The notes beneath the pieces are model-generated. The model was not told the origin of the DNA, ran no database searches, and worked only from the letters and a program-made list of their open reading frames with translations. 64,000 nt of DNA. It comes from Manis javanica (Eukaryota; Chordata; Mammalia; Pholidota; Manidae). The DNA lies in assembly GCF_040802235.1 (NCBI RefSeq), contig NC_133158.1, positions 160,057,401 to 160,121,400 of the forward strand. The letters run 5' to 3'. The position numbers and the translations under genes were made by a program. Within the stretch, counting starts at the first letter, position 1. Every line of letters begins with the position of its first letter. Shown piece after piece: positions 37,746 through 49,156 of this stretch.

Positions 37746-39084
37746 GTAGATTTGCAGTTAAATCTAGGGCTGAGTCATATCTCTGTCATTTCCAGTGTTG
37801 ATACCTTGGAGAAGTTACCTTGTCATATTTTTTTCTATATCTATAAAACTGGGTTAATGATCTTCCTGTAGAGGGTTGCTTTTCAAAATAAATGAAAGAA
37901 GAAGTTATGTTTAGTGTTAGGTGTGCTATAAATATTACTCAGCTTGCTTAACATCTGTCCTTGATAGGCATGGATTACCCCCTTGGGATGAAGTTTGAGG
38001 TGGGCGTGAAGGAGAATTGGTGTTGCTTTTTAATGCACAATTTTTAAGGCAAATGCTTCATCTGAAAAATACACTGTCTTAATTTTTAATCAAGCTGTTT
38101 GGCATTTACTTTCTGCTGATTTCAGCACCTCCTTACTCCCACCCCCCAGGGCTCCTCCAGCATGCCTACTGTGATTGTGTCCTTGCTGACTCTGCCCTTC
38201 CCTGTCCAGCTTTCCCAGGCCAGTTGCTTCCGGGGTGAGGTCTTGAGATGGGGACGCTACATGCACATTTCAAAGCTGAGGCCCCAAAAGATTATGCAAA
38301 CTCAGAAAAATTGTAAGGTAAAAAATAAACGATGCAGGGCTGTGAGACTCCTGCATATTCTGAGAGTTAAAAAGCACAGTTTCTCTTGCTGATAATATAA
38401 AGATTGGCCAAAATTAAGATAAACTCTAGATTGGGGCAAAAAAATCACTCTTGATGCACAGGTTTTCAATTGTGTTGGAAGCCTTCTTTTTGTAAATCTC
38501 ACCTGGGAACTGAGGAATGATCATTCTTGATGAGATGGGGGATTAGGCCCTTCTCATACCCACCTGTTCTTTTCTCTTCCTTGGCTGTTACCAAGTCTCT
38601 TAGCCTGGAGTGCCACTGTCACGTCAGTACGAGAGCTAGTTGGGGGAGGTAGGTGACCTGTACAAGGAAGGGCAGTCCTGCAGGAGACCAGCAGCCAATT
38701 CAAGTTATGTGTAGTGGATTAAAAGGCCAGGAATCTGGGCACCTACAGTCAGGAGTAGGAAATCATGTCTTTCACATGGGGACTCTGGAGAGTGAAGGGG
38801 GGCATGATGAATAATTAGGCCAGGACAACAGGCTAATTATTACCTGGAACTGTTTTAATCGAACTAGGATATAAGGTTACCTTAGTAAAGAGTCACAAGG
38901 GTAACAGGTAAATTCATGCGTCAAGAATCTTATGCAGAAATACTGGAGACTCTGTGGCGATCAGGGATGTGGTGCTGTGTCAATGATCTGGAAAACCTAG
39001 GGGGCCTTTATGTATTTGCAGCTAATGAAGACACATCCAGTTGTGGAGTGGGTGGCCTGAACCCACAGAGGGTAACCAATGGAA

Positions 39085-39345
39085 TATTGTAGTGAAAAGG
39101 GCAGCCCCTGAAGCCAGTTACTTGGTTCACATGCCACTCACCAGCTGTGTGATGTTGGGTGAGATAATTATTCTCCTATGCTTCAATTTACCCATTTGCA
39201 AAATGGAATATTCCTAACCACTTCTTAGGGTCATTGTGAGTTGCAAATAAGAAAACACATATAAAGCACTTAGAATAGTGCCTGGCTCTTTCTAAGTGCT
39301 TAAAGTATATTAATTATTAATTTAATTATTATTGTTATCAAAAAA
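39085..39345 (+). repeat. MIR SINE, sense
   Basis: Near full-length plus-strand MIR: 'cccctgaagccagttactt', 'gttcacatgccactcaccag', 'ctgtgtgatgttgggtgaga', 'tgcttcaatttacccatttg', 'caaaatggaatattcctaac', 'ttagggtcattgtgag', 'ataaagcacttagaatagtg', 'cctggc'. One of the best-preserved MIRs here. Confidence 0.75.
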
Positions 39346-39354
39346 GCCATGGAC

Positions 39355-39500
39355 TATGATTAGAAGCTAGGGTTTGAGTACAAGTCTTACAACTACAAAG
39401 TATGTGACTTTAGGCAAGTCACTTAGTTCTCTGAGCCTTCATAACACCTCTGTAAAAATGGGGTGTTCACAATATTTATCTCAAAGTATTGTTGTAAAGA
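39355..39500 (+). repeat. MIR SINE fragment, sense
   Basis: A second MIR directly after the previous one: 'gggtttgagtacaagtctta', 'gtatgtgactttaggcaagt', 'cacttagttctctgagcc', 'ctctgtaaaaatgggg'. The two form a head-to-tail pair. Confidence 0.65.
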
Positions 39501-39724
39501 AAAAAAATGAGAGACTGTGTATGAAGACCCTTTTAAAACTGTAACAGCCTTATGGAAATGTCTCTTATTTTTATTAATTATTATGGTGATTAACTGACAA
39601 GTGGTCACTGCACCAGTCTCTAAGTGAAGAAGACAGACCCTGAACCTCTCAGCCCTGCCTAAATTACAATGTCTCTGTATCCCCTTTTCCAAGGTAGTTT
39701 TTTTCAAAGGCTTCCCCTATTGCA

Positions 39725-39900
39725 TTGTCCATTTCAATCTCACCATTATTCCACGAGGTGAACAGGTATCACCCCCATGTTTCAGAGTAGGAAACTGAGA
39801 CTCTGAAAGCTTATATGACTTGGTCACGACTGATTTATGGCAAAACTGGTTTTAGCACCAGGTCTTCTGCCTCTGTGTTCTTTCTACAACTCCACGCTGA
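39725..39900 (-). repeat. MIR SINE, antisense
   Basis: Antisense MIR order: 'tcaccattattccacgaggt', 'gtttcagagtaggaaactga', 'gactctgaaagcttatatga', 'cttggtcacgactgattta', 'gttttagcaccaggtcttct'. Confidence 0.6.
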
Positions 39901-41029
39901 CAAGTTAATTACCTAGAATTACATATATGTTTTGTTGTTAACTCTCCACTTAATTTTGCCTGGAGTTGTAGACACTACCTACCTCTAATGAAATACTGGT
40001 GTTGATCTGTCGTTTTTCCCAGGTACAATGTTCATAATAGTGTATTTCTAACTCCTGGAATTTTAATTACTTGAAAAGTAATCATAGTTTTGTGGTATAA
40101 TAGTCTCACAATTTCTCAATGATATTTTATAATAATTAGCTTTTCCTCTGTGTTCTGTTCCTCTCTCCATTTCTCTGTAATTCAGTTCTTCTTCTACAAA
40201 CTGCAGTGAAAATGTCTATATTTCATAATCCACTATTTTTAGCCATTAACATTCATAATACTAAGTATTTTAATTTGGAAGACTGTCCTGTGCCTTCCAG
40301 TCATTTTTGAAAAAATGAAAACAACTCAGTGAATTTGAGCATGGCATGGGTTAACCATTTAATGAGCATGTATTACTCAGCTGTCTGACTGTGTATCAGA
40401 CCCTTTGAGATATTTTTATCACACTGAAAAATCATAACAAATCTGGGTCTTCAATTCTTAACTTTTCCTCATATATTATTTACTATCTTTTATTATCCCT
40501 TAATCTTTTTAAAACTTTCTATTCTATTTCAGATGTTCACAATTCTTTGTTGTTTTAAAATATATGTAATTTTCATTAATGATTCTAATACATTTGTGGT
40601 ATAACTACCTAAATGATAACTTTACAAGATGTCCATTTGAGAAGGCCAGGAAAGTTTGTTTTTCTTTTGAGGAAGAATACAAATAATCCCATAACATTAT
40701 ACAACTATTGTAAATTTTGCTAAATTTCCAGTCTTTTTACATATGTCTTTTCTATGTGGTTTAAATCAGATGGTCTCTAAAATTTTGTAACTGGCTTTAT
40801 TTACTATCACAATCTAAACCTTTCCTCAGGCCTTAAAAAACTCAGGTAATAGATATAAATGTGCTTGATTTTTTTAATTATTCCTAAATTTTTACTAATA
40901 ATAATGTTTCAGTAAACAGTGTTTCAGTGAATACATACCTATAAGGCTTTTCTTATATTTTGAATTGTTGAATAAACTAGCTGTGGGATAATAGATATAA
41001 AATATTTATTAGACTGAATGTGTTACAGA
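39901..41029. other. Intron 2 block, nothing recognised
   Basis: Very AT-rich unique-looking intronic sequence leading up to the nested L1 cluster. No exon or assignable repeat. Confidence 0.35.
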
Positions 41030-41308
41030 AGTTTGAAAAAGAAGAGCCAACCAAAATTAATGGGAAAAGGATGAACTACCAAATACCTATGAATACCCCT
41101 GGGACAATTGGCTATCCAAATAAAAAAAATTCAAATTCATATTTCACATTGTATAACAAATAAACTTAACGTTGACGGAAGACTTAACTATAAACATCCA
41201 AGTATACAACTTCAGAAGAAAATATATCAGGACAGGGAAAGATTTTTTTTTAAAGTTACAAAAGCTGAAATCATAGGTAAAAATAGAATATATTTTACTA
41301 CATTGAAT
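41030..41308 (+). mobile_element. Ancient L1, fragment 1 of 4 (host of the nested cluster)
   Basis: Plus-strand old L1 ORF2 C-terminal coding remnant ('ctgggacaattggctatcca', 'aacttcagaagaaaatatat'). The same ancient element resumes after each younger insertion at 41827-42136, 50341-50520 and 57401-57885, giving about 1.25 kb of original L1 split into four. It has many stops. Confidence 0.6.
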
Positions 41309-41826
41309 GGATAAAGAAGATGTGGTACATATACACAATGGAATATTATTCAGCATAAGAAAAAAACAAATCCTACCATTTGCAACAACATGGATGGAGC
41401 TAGAGGGTATTATGCTCAGTGAAATAAGACAGGCCAAGAAAGACAAGTACCAAATGATTTCACTCATCTGTGGAGTATAAGAACAAATAAAAAATTGAAG
41501 GAACAAAACAGCAGCAGAATCACAGAACCCAAGAATGGACTAACAGTTACCAAGGGGTAAGGGAATGGGGAGGATGGGTGGGAAGGGAGGGATAAGGGGG
41601 AAAAGGGGCATTATGATCAGCACAGATAATGTAGGGCAGGGCATAGGGAAGGCAGTATATATGGAGAAGACAAGTAGTGATTCTATAGCATCTTACTATG
41701 CTGATGGACAGGACTGTGTATGTGCTGGGGACTTGATAATGGGGAATCAAGTAACCACAATGTTGCTCATGTAATTATAGATTAATGATACCAAAATAAA
41801 AACAAACAAATAAATAAATGAGTAAA
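41309..41826 (+). mobile_element. L1 3' end with ordinary (tail-less) terminus
   Basis: A 5'-truncated plus-strand L1. It begins in the last part of ORF2 ('gaatggataaagaagatgtg') and covers the 3' UTR ('ggggaggatgggtgggaagg'). It finishes with 'ctcatgtaattatagattaa' and 'tgataccaaaataaa', then an A-rich AAATA repeat. This terminus lacks any retroviral tail and serves as the internal reference for where an ordinary L1 of this kind ends. I could not identify its target-site duplication. Confidence 0.75.
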
Positions 41827-42136
41827 TAAAACTTTTGTATGAAAAAGACACCAATAGCAACAATAAAATCAAAGGTAAAAAGTTTATGGAAATGACACAA
41901 TGGAAAAATATATTTGAAATATAAATAATCCAAACAGAAGAAGTCATGATCCAAATATGATCCAAAAATTCACTAGAGAGGTGTCATAAAAGGCCAATAA
42001 ACAAGAAAAATATGTGCATTTCACTAGTAGTGAGAAATGGAAAAGAAATAATAATGTGATAACAGCTCATAGCTGACTGGCAAAAAGAACTTTGTCACCA
42101 CAAAGTGTTAACTAGAATGTGGAGAAATACTTTTAT
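41827..42136 (+). mobile_element. Ancient L1, fragment 2 of 4
   Basis: Continues the old L1 after the previous insertion ('aacttttgtatgaaaaagac', then 'gagaaatggaaaagaaataa' and 'agaatgtggagaaatac'). Its last 15 bases (gagaaatacttttat, 42122-42136) are duplicated at 50326-50340 as the target-site duplication of the 8.2-kb L1. Confidence 0.65.
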
Positions 42137-42178
42137 TTATTTATTTATTATTTTTTTTAGTTTTTTTTTTCTTTTTTT

Positions 42179-43937
42179 GAGAGGGCATCTCTCATGCTTA
42201 TTGACCAAATGGTTGTTTACAACAATAAAATTCTGTACAGGGGAGTCAATGCTCAATGCACAATCATTAATCCACCCCCAGCCTAATTCTCATCAGTCTC
42301 CAATCTTCTGAAGCATAATGAACAAGTTCTTACATGGTGAACAGTACAAGGGCAGTCATCACAGAAACTTTCAGTTTTGGTCACTCATTATGAACTATAA
42401 ACAATCAGGTAAAATATGAATATTTGTTTGATTTTTATACTTGATTTATATGTGAATCCTACATTTCTCCCTTTATTATTATTATTATTTTTAATAAAAT
42501 GCTGAAGTGGTAGGTAGATGCAAGATAAAGGTAGAAAACATAGTTTAGTGTTGTAAGAGAGCAAATGTAGATGATCAGGTGTGTGCCTGTAGACTATGTG
42601 TTAATCCAAGCTAGACAAGGGCAATAATACATCCACGGATGCAGAAGATTTCTCTCAAAACAGGGGGGGTGAGGTTCTAAGCCTCACCTCTGTTGATCCC
42701 CAATTTCTCACCTGATGGCCCCCCGGCGACTGTGCTTGTCTTAGGTTGTTCCTCCCTTGAGGAATCTTACCCGTCTCTGGCTAACCAGTCATCTTCCAGG
42801 GCCGTACAGGGAAATGTAAAGTTGGTAAGTGAGAGAGAAGCCTTATTGTTTGAAAAGGTTAGCTTTTTACTTCTTTGCATATTTATGCCTTGTGGCTTTT
42901 ATACCCAGCATTTGTCTTGAGGTATCTTTACCACTTAGAAGAATTATGATATTCGGTAAATTCGATATGAAGCATGAATTCTATTTAAGGGTTGTAATTA
43001 GGAAGGAAGAAGAAAAGCTATAGAGGTAGCAGGCAGAAGAAAACATGGGAAGACTGATTATTTCTTTGACATATCTTCTTGTAGAGTAACTTAAGTATGT
43101 GTAGGTTTTAAACTACTAATTAAATTGCGCACACACATTAACATAATAGGAATACAGTTACATAACCAAAGCAGATCTATAATTACCAGCCATCTCCAGT
43201 GAAGCCAAGAAAACCAGATAGGCACCCTAGGCATTTGTGAAAATTTGTCTATGATATGATGGGTATTGTCCAACTGTACTTGAACAGTCTGAGAGAAATC
43301 AGACAAATTAAAACAACCCATTCCTGGGAACTGTTCACATCCCATATGTTCTTCTAACAGTAGATAGTCTGTAGTTGTAAGATTTTGGAGCGCTACAATT
43401 TGCACTTCTCCTAATTCTTAGTTGAGTTCCAACAGTATAGATCCAGTCAAATTTGCGGTTTTACTGTATGCACAGGCCAGCTTAGATATCTCCTTCTTCA
43501 TTCCAATGGCAAGTCCAAGAACCAGTGGGATGAATGCAGCTACAACTGCAGCATCACCTGGATCTTTGTTGAGTATTTTTGATGATCATCTTCTGGTATG
43601 AGTCTTCCAGGGAGTGCTGATGTTGGATGTTCTTCTTCAAATTATATCTTAGTTCATTTTCTGGGTAGCCAAATTAGGCTTTGCTCCTCTGTATAAACAC
43701 AAACAGACCCTTTGCCCACACTTTGATATGCCGTTTATACCATTGTGTAGAATTCACTGGAGGTCACCACACAGGAACTGCTTTTTTTTTTCTTTAAGAG
43801 AAAGGAATATTATCAGAAAAGTGTACATCCATAGCTGATCATCTGACACACTTTAAGTGATCAAAAATAAGGATATATAAAGCATGCATTAATCATTGAT
43901 TTACCCTTAGTTTTATCCTATCAGGGAGTAATCCCCC
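42179..43937 (-). mobile_element. ERV-derived tail of L1 copy 1 (env TM remnant plus LTR-like end)
   Basis: About 1.76 kb downstream of the ordinary L1 3' end. Minus strand, 5' to 3': unassigned retroviral sequence (43937-43570); an env transmembrane-subunit remnant (about 43560-43091); then about 0.9 kb of LTR-like sequence with a TAA/ATT microsatellite (near 42474-42494), one 19-bp unit (42320-42338), and an end at 'gagatgccctctc' followed by poly(A). The position of the poly(A) signal reads AATAAG here. The layout is collinear with 61017-62565 and, in part, with 53020-53585. Confidence 0.8.
43091..43560 (-). pseudogene. Endogenous retroviral env transmembrane-subunit fragment (in L1 copy 1)
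   Basis: The minus-strand translation shows the recognisable layout of a retroviral Env transmembrane subunit: a hydrophobic fusion-peptide-like stretch (about 43560-43500), a heptad-rich region containing IVALQN, a cysteine loop (CEQFPGMGCFNLSD), a second helix (QVQLDN...IIDKFSQMP), a Trp-rich pre-membrane segment (WFSWLHWRW) and a membrane span. An in-frame stop (TAA, around 43420) breaks it, leaving 104 codons open from 43405 to 43091. The surface subunit is absent. The usual C-x6-C-C pattern reads C-x7-C because one Cys is Gly. The type is closest to the C-x6-CC class (alpha/gammaretrovirus-like); I do not assign a family. In origin it is a viral fossil carried passively by an L1. Confidence 0.75.
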
Positions 43938-44290
43938 TTCTCTTTTTTTCTTTTTTTTTTTGTTATCTTTACTCTACACTTACATGAAGAATATTATATT
44001 TACTAGGCTCTCCCCTATACCAGGTCCCCCCTATAAACACCTTTACAGTCACTGTCCATCAGCAGAGCAAAATGTTGTAGAATCACTATTTGTCTTCTCT
44101 GTCTTGTACAGCCCTCCCCTTTCTCCCACCCCCCCATGCATGCTAATCTTAATACCCCTCTTCTTCTTCCACCCCCCATCCCTCCCTACCCACCCAGCCT
44201 CACCAGTCCCTTTCCCTTTGGTATCTGTTAGTCCATTCTTGGGTTCTGTGATTCTGCTGCTGTTTTATTCCTTCAGTTTTTCCTTTGTTC

Positions 44291-47200
44291 TTATACTCCA
44301 CAGATGAGTGAAATCATTTGGTATTTCTCTTTCTCCACTTGGCTTATTTCACTGAGCATAATACCCTCCAGGTCCATCCATGTTGCTGCAAATGGTAGGA
44401 TTTTCCCTCTTTTTATGGCTGAGTAGTATTCCATTGTGTATATGTACCACAGCTTCTTTATCCATTCATCTACCAATGGACATTTAGGTTGCTTCCAATT
44501 CTTGGCTATTGTAAATAGTGCTGCGATAAACATAGGGGTGCATCTGTCTTTCTCAAACTTGATTGCTGCATTCTTAGGGTAAATTCCTAGGAGCGCAATT
44601 CCTGGGTCAAATGGTAAGTCTGTTTTGAGCATTTTGATGTACCTCCATACTGCTTTCCACAATGGTTGAACTAATTTACATTTCCACCAGCGGTGTAGGA
44701 GGGTTCCCCTTTCTCCACAGCCTCGCCAACATTTGTTGTTGTTTGTCTTTTGGATGGCAGCCATTCTTACTGGTGTGAGTTGATACCTCATTATAGTTTT
44801 AATTTGCATTTCTCTGAAAATTAGTGATGTGGAACATCTTTTCATGTGTCTTTTGGCCATCTGTATTTATTTTTTGGAGATCTGTCTGTTCAGTTCCTCT
44901 GCCCATTTTTTAATTGGATTATTTGATTTTTGTTTGTTGAGGTATGTGAGCTCTTTATATATTTTGGACATCAAGCCTTTATCGGATCTGTCATTTACAA
45001 ATATATTCTGCCATACTCTAGGGTTCCTTTTTGTTCTATTGATGGTGTCTTTTGCTGTACAGAAGCTTTTCAGCTTAATATAGTCCCACTTGTTCATTTT
45101 TGCTATTGTTTTCCTTGCCCAGGGAGATATGTTCAAGAAGAGGTCACTCATGTTTATGTCTAAGAGGTTTTTGCCTATGTTTTTTTCCAAGAGTTTAATG
45201 GTTTCATGACTTGCATTCAGGTCTTTGATCCATTTTGAATTTACTTTTGTATATGGGGTTAGACAATGGTCCAGTTTCATTCTCCTATATGTAGCTGTCC
45301 AGTTTTGCCAGCACCATCTGTTGAAGAGACTGTTATTTCATCATTGTATGTCCATGGCTCCTTTATCAAATATTAATTGACCATATATGTTTGCGTTAAT
45401 GTCTGGATTCTCTTGTCTGATCCATTGGTCTGTGGCTCTGTTCTTGTGCCAGTACCAAATTGTCTTGATTACTATGCCTTTATAGTAGAGCTTGAAGTTG
45501 GGGAGTGAGATCCCCCCACTTTATTCTTCTTTCTCAGGATTGCTTTGGCTATTCAGGGTCTTTGGTGTTTCCATATGAATTTTTGAATTATTTGTTCCAG
45601 TTCATTGAAGAATGTTGCTGGTAATTTGATAGGGACTGCATCAAATCTGTATATTGCTTTGGGCAGTATGGCCATTTTGACAATACTGATTCTTCCTAGC
45701 CACGAGCATGGGATGAGTTTCCATTTGTTAGTGTCCCCTTTAATTTCTCTTAAGAGTGACTTGTAGTTTTCAGAGTATAGGTCATTCACTTCTTTGGTTA
45801 GATTTATTCCTAGGTATTTTACTCTTTTTGATGCAATTGTGAATGGAATTGTTTTCCTGATTTCTCTTTCTATTGGTTCATTGTTAGTGTATAGGAAAGC
45901 TACAGATTTCTGTGTGTTAATTTTTATCCTGCAAATTTGCTGTATTCTGATATCAGTTCTAGTACTTTTGGGGTGGAGTCTTTAGGGTTTTTTATGTACA
46001 ATATCATGTCATCTGCAAATAGTGACAGTTTAACTTCTTCTTTACCAATCTGGATTCCTTGTATTTCTTTGTTTTGTCTGATTGCCGTTGCTAGGACCTC
46101 CAGTACTATGTTAAATAGCAGTGGGGCTAGTGGGCATCCCTGTCTAGTTCCCGATCTCAGAGGAAAAACTTTCAGCTTCTTGCTGTTTAGTATAATGTTG
46201 GCTGTGGGTTTATGATATATGGCCTTTATTGTGTTGAGGAACTTGCCCTCTATTCCCATTTTGCTGAGAGTTTTTATCATGAATGGATGTTGAATTTTGT
46301 CAAATGCTTTTTCAGCATCTATGGAGATGATCATGTGGTTTTTGTCTTTCTTTTTGTTGATGTGGTGGATGATGTTGATGGATTTTTGAATGTAGTACCA
46401 TCCTTGCATCCCTGGGATGAATCCCACTTGGTCATGGTGTATGATCCTTTTGATATAGTTTTGAATTCGGTTTGCTAATATTTTATTAAGTATTTTTGCA
46501 TCTACATTCATCAGGGATATTGGTCTGTAATTTTCTTTTTTGGTGGGGTCTTTGCCTGGTTTTGGTATTAGAGTGATGTTGGCTTCATAGAATGAGTTTG
46601 GGAGTATTCCCTCCTCTTCAATTTTTTGGAAAACTTTAAGGAGAATGGGTATTATGTCTTCTCTGTGTGTCTGATAAAATTCCGAGGTAATTCCGTCCGG
46701 CCCCCGGGTTTTGTTCTTGGGTAGTTTTTGATTACCATTCCAATTTCTTTGCTCGTAATTGGTTTGTTTAACTTTTGTGTTTCTTCTTTGGTCAGTCTAG
46801 GAAGGTTGTATTTTTCTAGGAAGTTTTCCATTTCTTCTAGGTTTTCCAGCTTGTTGGCATATAGGTTTTCATAGTAGTCTTTAATAATTCTTTGTATTTC
46901 TGTGGAGTCTGTCATGATTTTTCTATTCTCATTTCTGATTATGTTGATTTGTGTTGACTCTCTTTTTCTCTTAATAAATTGGGCTAGAGGCTTATCTATT
47001 TTGTTTATTTTCTCAAAGAACCAGCTCTTGGTTTCATTGATTTTTGCTATTGTTTTATTCTTCTCAATTTTGTTTATTTCTACTCTGGTCTTTCTTATGT
47101 CCCTCCTTCTGCTGACTTTAGGCCTCATTTGTTCTTCTTTTTCCTATTTCGATAATTGTGATGTTAGACTATTCATTCGGGTTTGTTCTTCCTTCTTCAA

Positions 47201-48133
47201 GTGTGTCTGGATCGCTATATACTTTCCTCTTAGGACTGCTTTCGCTGCGTCCCACAGAAGTTGGGGCTTTGTGTTGTTGTTGTCATTTGTTTCTATATAT
47301 TCCTTGATCTCTATTTTGATTTTTTCATTGATCCATTGATTATTTAGGAGCATGTTGTTAAGCCTCCATGTGTTTGTGAGCCTTTTTGTTTTCTTTGTAG
47401 AATTTATTTCTACTTTTATACCTTTGTGGTCTGAAAAATTGGTTGGTAAAATTTCAATATTTTGGATTTTGCTGCGGCTCTTTTTGTGGGCTAGTATGTG
47501 GTCTTTTCTGGAGAATGTTCCATATGCACTTGAGAAGAATGTATATCCTGTTGCTTTCGGATGTAGAGTTCTATAGAATTCTATTAGGTCCATCTGCTCT
47601 ACTGTGTTGTTCAGTGCTTCTGTGTCCTTACTTATTTTCTGCCCAGTGAATCTATCTTTTGGGGTGAGTGGTGTGTTGAAGTCTCCTAAAATGAATGCAT
47701 TGCAGTCTATTTCCCCCTTTAGTTCTGTTAGTATTTGTTTCACATATGCTGGTGCTCCTGTGTTGGGTGCATATATATTTAGAATGGTTATATCCTCTTG
47801 TTGGACTGAGCCCTTTATCATTATGTAGTGTCCTTCTTTATCTCTTGTCACTTTCTTTGTTTTGAAGTCTATTTTGTCTGATATTACTACTGCAACCCCT
47901 GCTTTCTTCTCGCTGTTGTTTGCCTGAAATATGTTTTTCCATACCTTGACTTTTAGTCTGTACATGTCTTTGGGTTGAGTTTCTTGTAAGCAGCATATAT
48001 ATGGATCTTGCTTTTTTATCCATTCTATTACTCTGTGTCTTTTGATTGGTGCATTCAGTCCATTTACATTTAGGGTGACTATTGAAAGATATGTACTTAT
48101 TGCCATTGCAGGCTTTAAATTCGTGGTTACCAA
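44291..48133 (-). pseudogene. L1 ORF2 (endonuclease/reverse transcriptase), broken
   Basis: About 3.84 kb, the full ORF2 length, but interrupted. The first 329 codons (48133-47144) form the APE-like endonuclease with visible catalytic motifs: NVNGLN, QET (Glu51), LGDFN (Asp151), a KDHI stretch where related L1s have IDHI (Asp211-His212), and SDH (234-236). An in-frame TAG follows at 47144-47146. Frameshifts occur near 46700, at about 45925 and near 45555, and a GAA-to-TAA type nonsense near 44865. The reverse-transcriptase core with LFADDM lies in 46511-45924. The C-terminal Cys-rich segment ([16 protein letters not shown]) lies in 44860-44291. No functional ORF2p can be made. Confidence 0.9.
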
Positions 48134-48301
48134 AGGTTCAAGGTCAGCCTCTTTAGTATCTTACTGCCTAACTTAGCTCGCTTATTGAGCTGTTATATAC
48201 ACTGTCTGGAGATTCTTTTCTTCTCTCCCTTCTTATTCCTCCTCCTCCATTCTTCATATGTTGGGTGTTTTGTTCTGTGCTATTTCTAGGAGTGCTCCCA
48301 T

Positions 48302-49156
48302 CTAGAGGAGTCCCTGTAAGATGCCCTGTAGAGGTGGTTTGTTGGAAGCAAATTCCCTCAGCTTTTGCTTGTCTGGGAATTGTTTAATCCCACCATCAGA
48401 TTTAAATGATAGTCGTGCTGGATACAGTATCCTTGGTTCAAGGCCCTTCTGTTTCATTGCATTAAGTATATCATGCCTTTCTCTTCTGGCCTGTAGGGTT
48501 TCTGTCGAGAAGTCTGATGTTAGCCTGATGGGTTTTCCTTTATAGGTGACCTTTTTCTCTCTAGCTGCCTTTAAAACTCTTTCCTTGTCCTTGATCTTTG
48601 CCATTTTAATTATTATGGGTCTTGTTGTTGTCCTCCTTGGGTCCTTTCTGTTGGGAGTTCTGTGTATTTCCGTGGTCTGTTCGATTATTTCCTCCCCCAG
48701 TTTGGGGAAGTTTTCAGCAATTTTTTCTTCCAAGATACTTTCCGTCCCTTTTCCTCTCTCTTCTTCTTCTGGTGCCCCTATAATATGGATATTATTCCTT
48801 TTGGATTGGTGACACAGTTCTCTTAATATTGTATCATTCCTGGAGATCCTTTTATCTTTCTTTATGTTACCTTCTATGCGTTCCTGTTCTCTGGTTTCAA
48901 TTCCATCAATGGCCTCTTGCATCTTATCCATTCTGCTTATAAATCCTTCCAGAGTTTGTTTCATTTCTGTGATCTCCTTTCTGGCATCTGTGATCTCCCT
49001 CCGGACTTCATCCCATTTCTCTTGCATATTTCTCTGCATCTCTGTCAGCATGTTTATGATTTTTATTTTGAGTTCTTTGTCAGGAAGACTGGTTAGGTCT
49101 ATCTCCTTCTCTGGTGTCTCTGTGATCTTGGTTTGCCTGTAGTTTTGTCTTTTCAT
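48302..49156 (-). CDS. L1 ORF1 protein, intact
   Basis: An uninterrupted 284-codon frame with the three expected parts of L1 ORF1p, the trimeric RNA-binding protein that coats L1 RNA in the ribonucleoprotein particle. There is a coiled coil at about residues 28-100 (heptad-rich, charged, e.g. EITEMKQTLEGFISRMDKMQ); an RRM-type domain at about 120-175 (NNIHIIGAPEEEERGKG); and a C-terminal domain at about 178-284 (RPIIIKMAKIKDKERVLKAA, ARLSFKSDGGIKQFPDKQKL) that ends in the usual LQGIL. It is shorter than human ORF1p (338 residues), mainly in the N-terminal/coiled-coil part. It starts at the first ATG after the 5' UTR. With ORF2 broken it could only act in trans, if transcribed. Confidence 0.9.
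   Translation of the reverse strand: MKRQNYRQTKITETPEKEIDLTSLPDKELKIKIINMLTEMQRNMQEKWDEVRREITDARKEITEMKQTLEGFISRMDKMQEAIDGIETREQERIEGNIKKDKRISRNDTILRELCHQSKRNNIHIIGAPEEEERGKGTESILEEKIAENFPKLGEEIIEQTTEIHRTPNRKDPRRTTTRPIIIKMAKIKDKERVLKAAREKKVTYKGKPIRLTSDFSTETLQARRERHDILNAMKQKGLEPRILYPARLSFKSDGGIKQFPDKQKLREFASNKPPLQGILQGLL

Noticed and set aside
42179..43937. A free-standing provirus or solo LTR
   Set aside because: No second LTR, gag or pol is seen. The tail is bounded by L1 sequence on one side and poly(A) plus an L1-type target-site duplication on the other.
43960..44307. A 115-codon Pro/Ser/Phe-rich plus-strand frame
   Set aside because: Antisense of the purine-rich L1 3' UTR, which is open by composition only.
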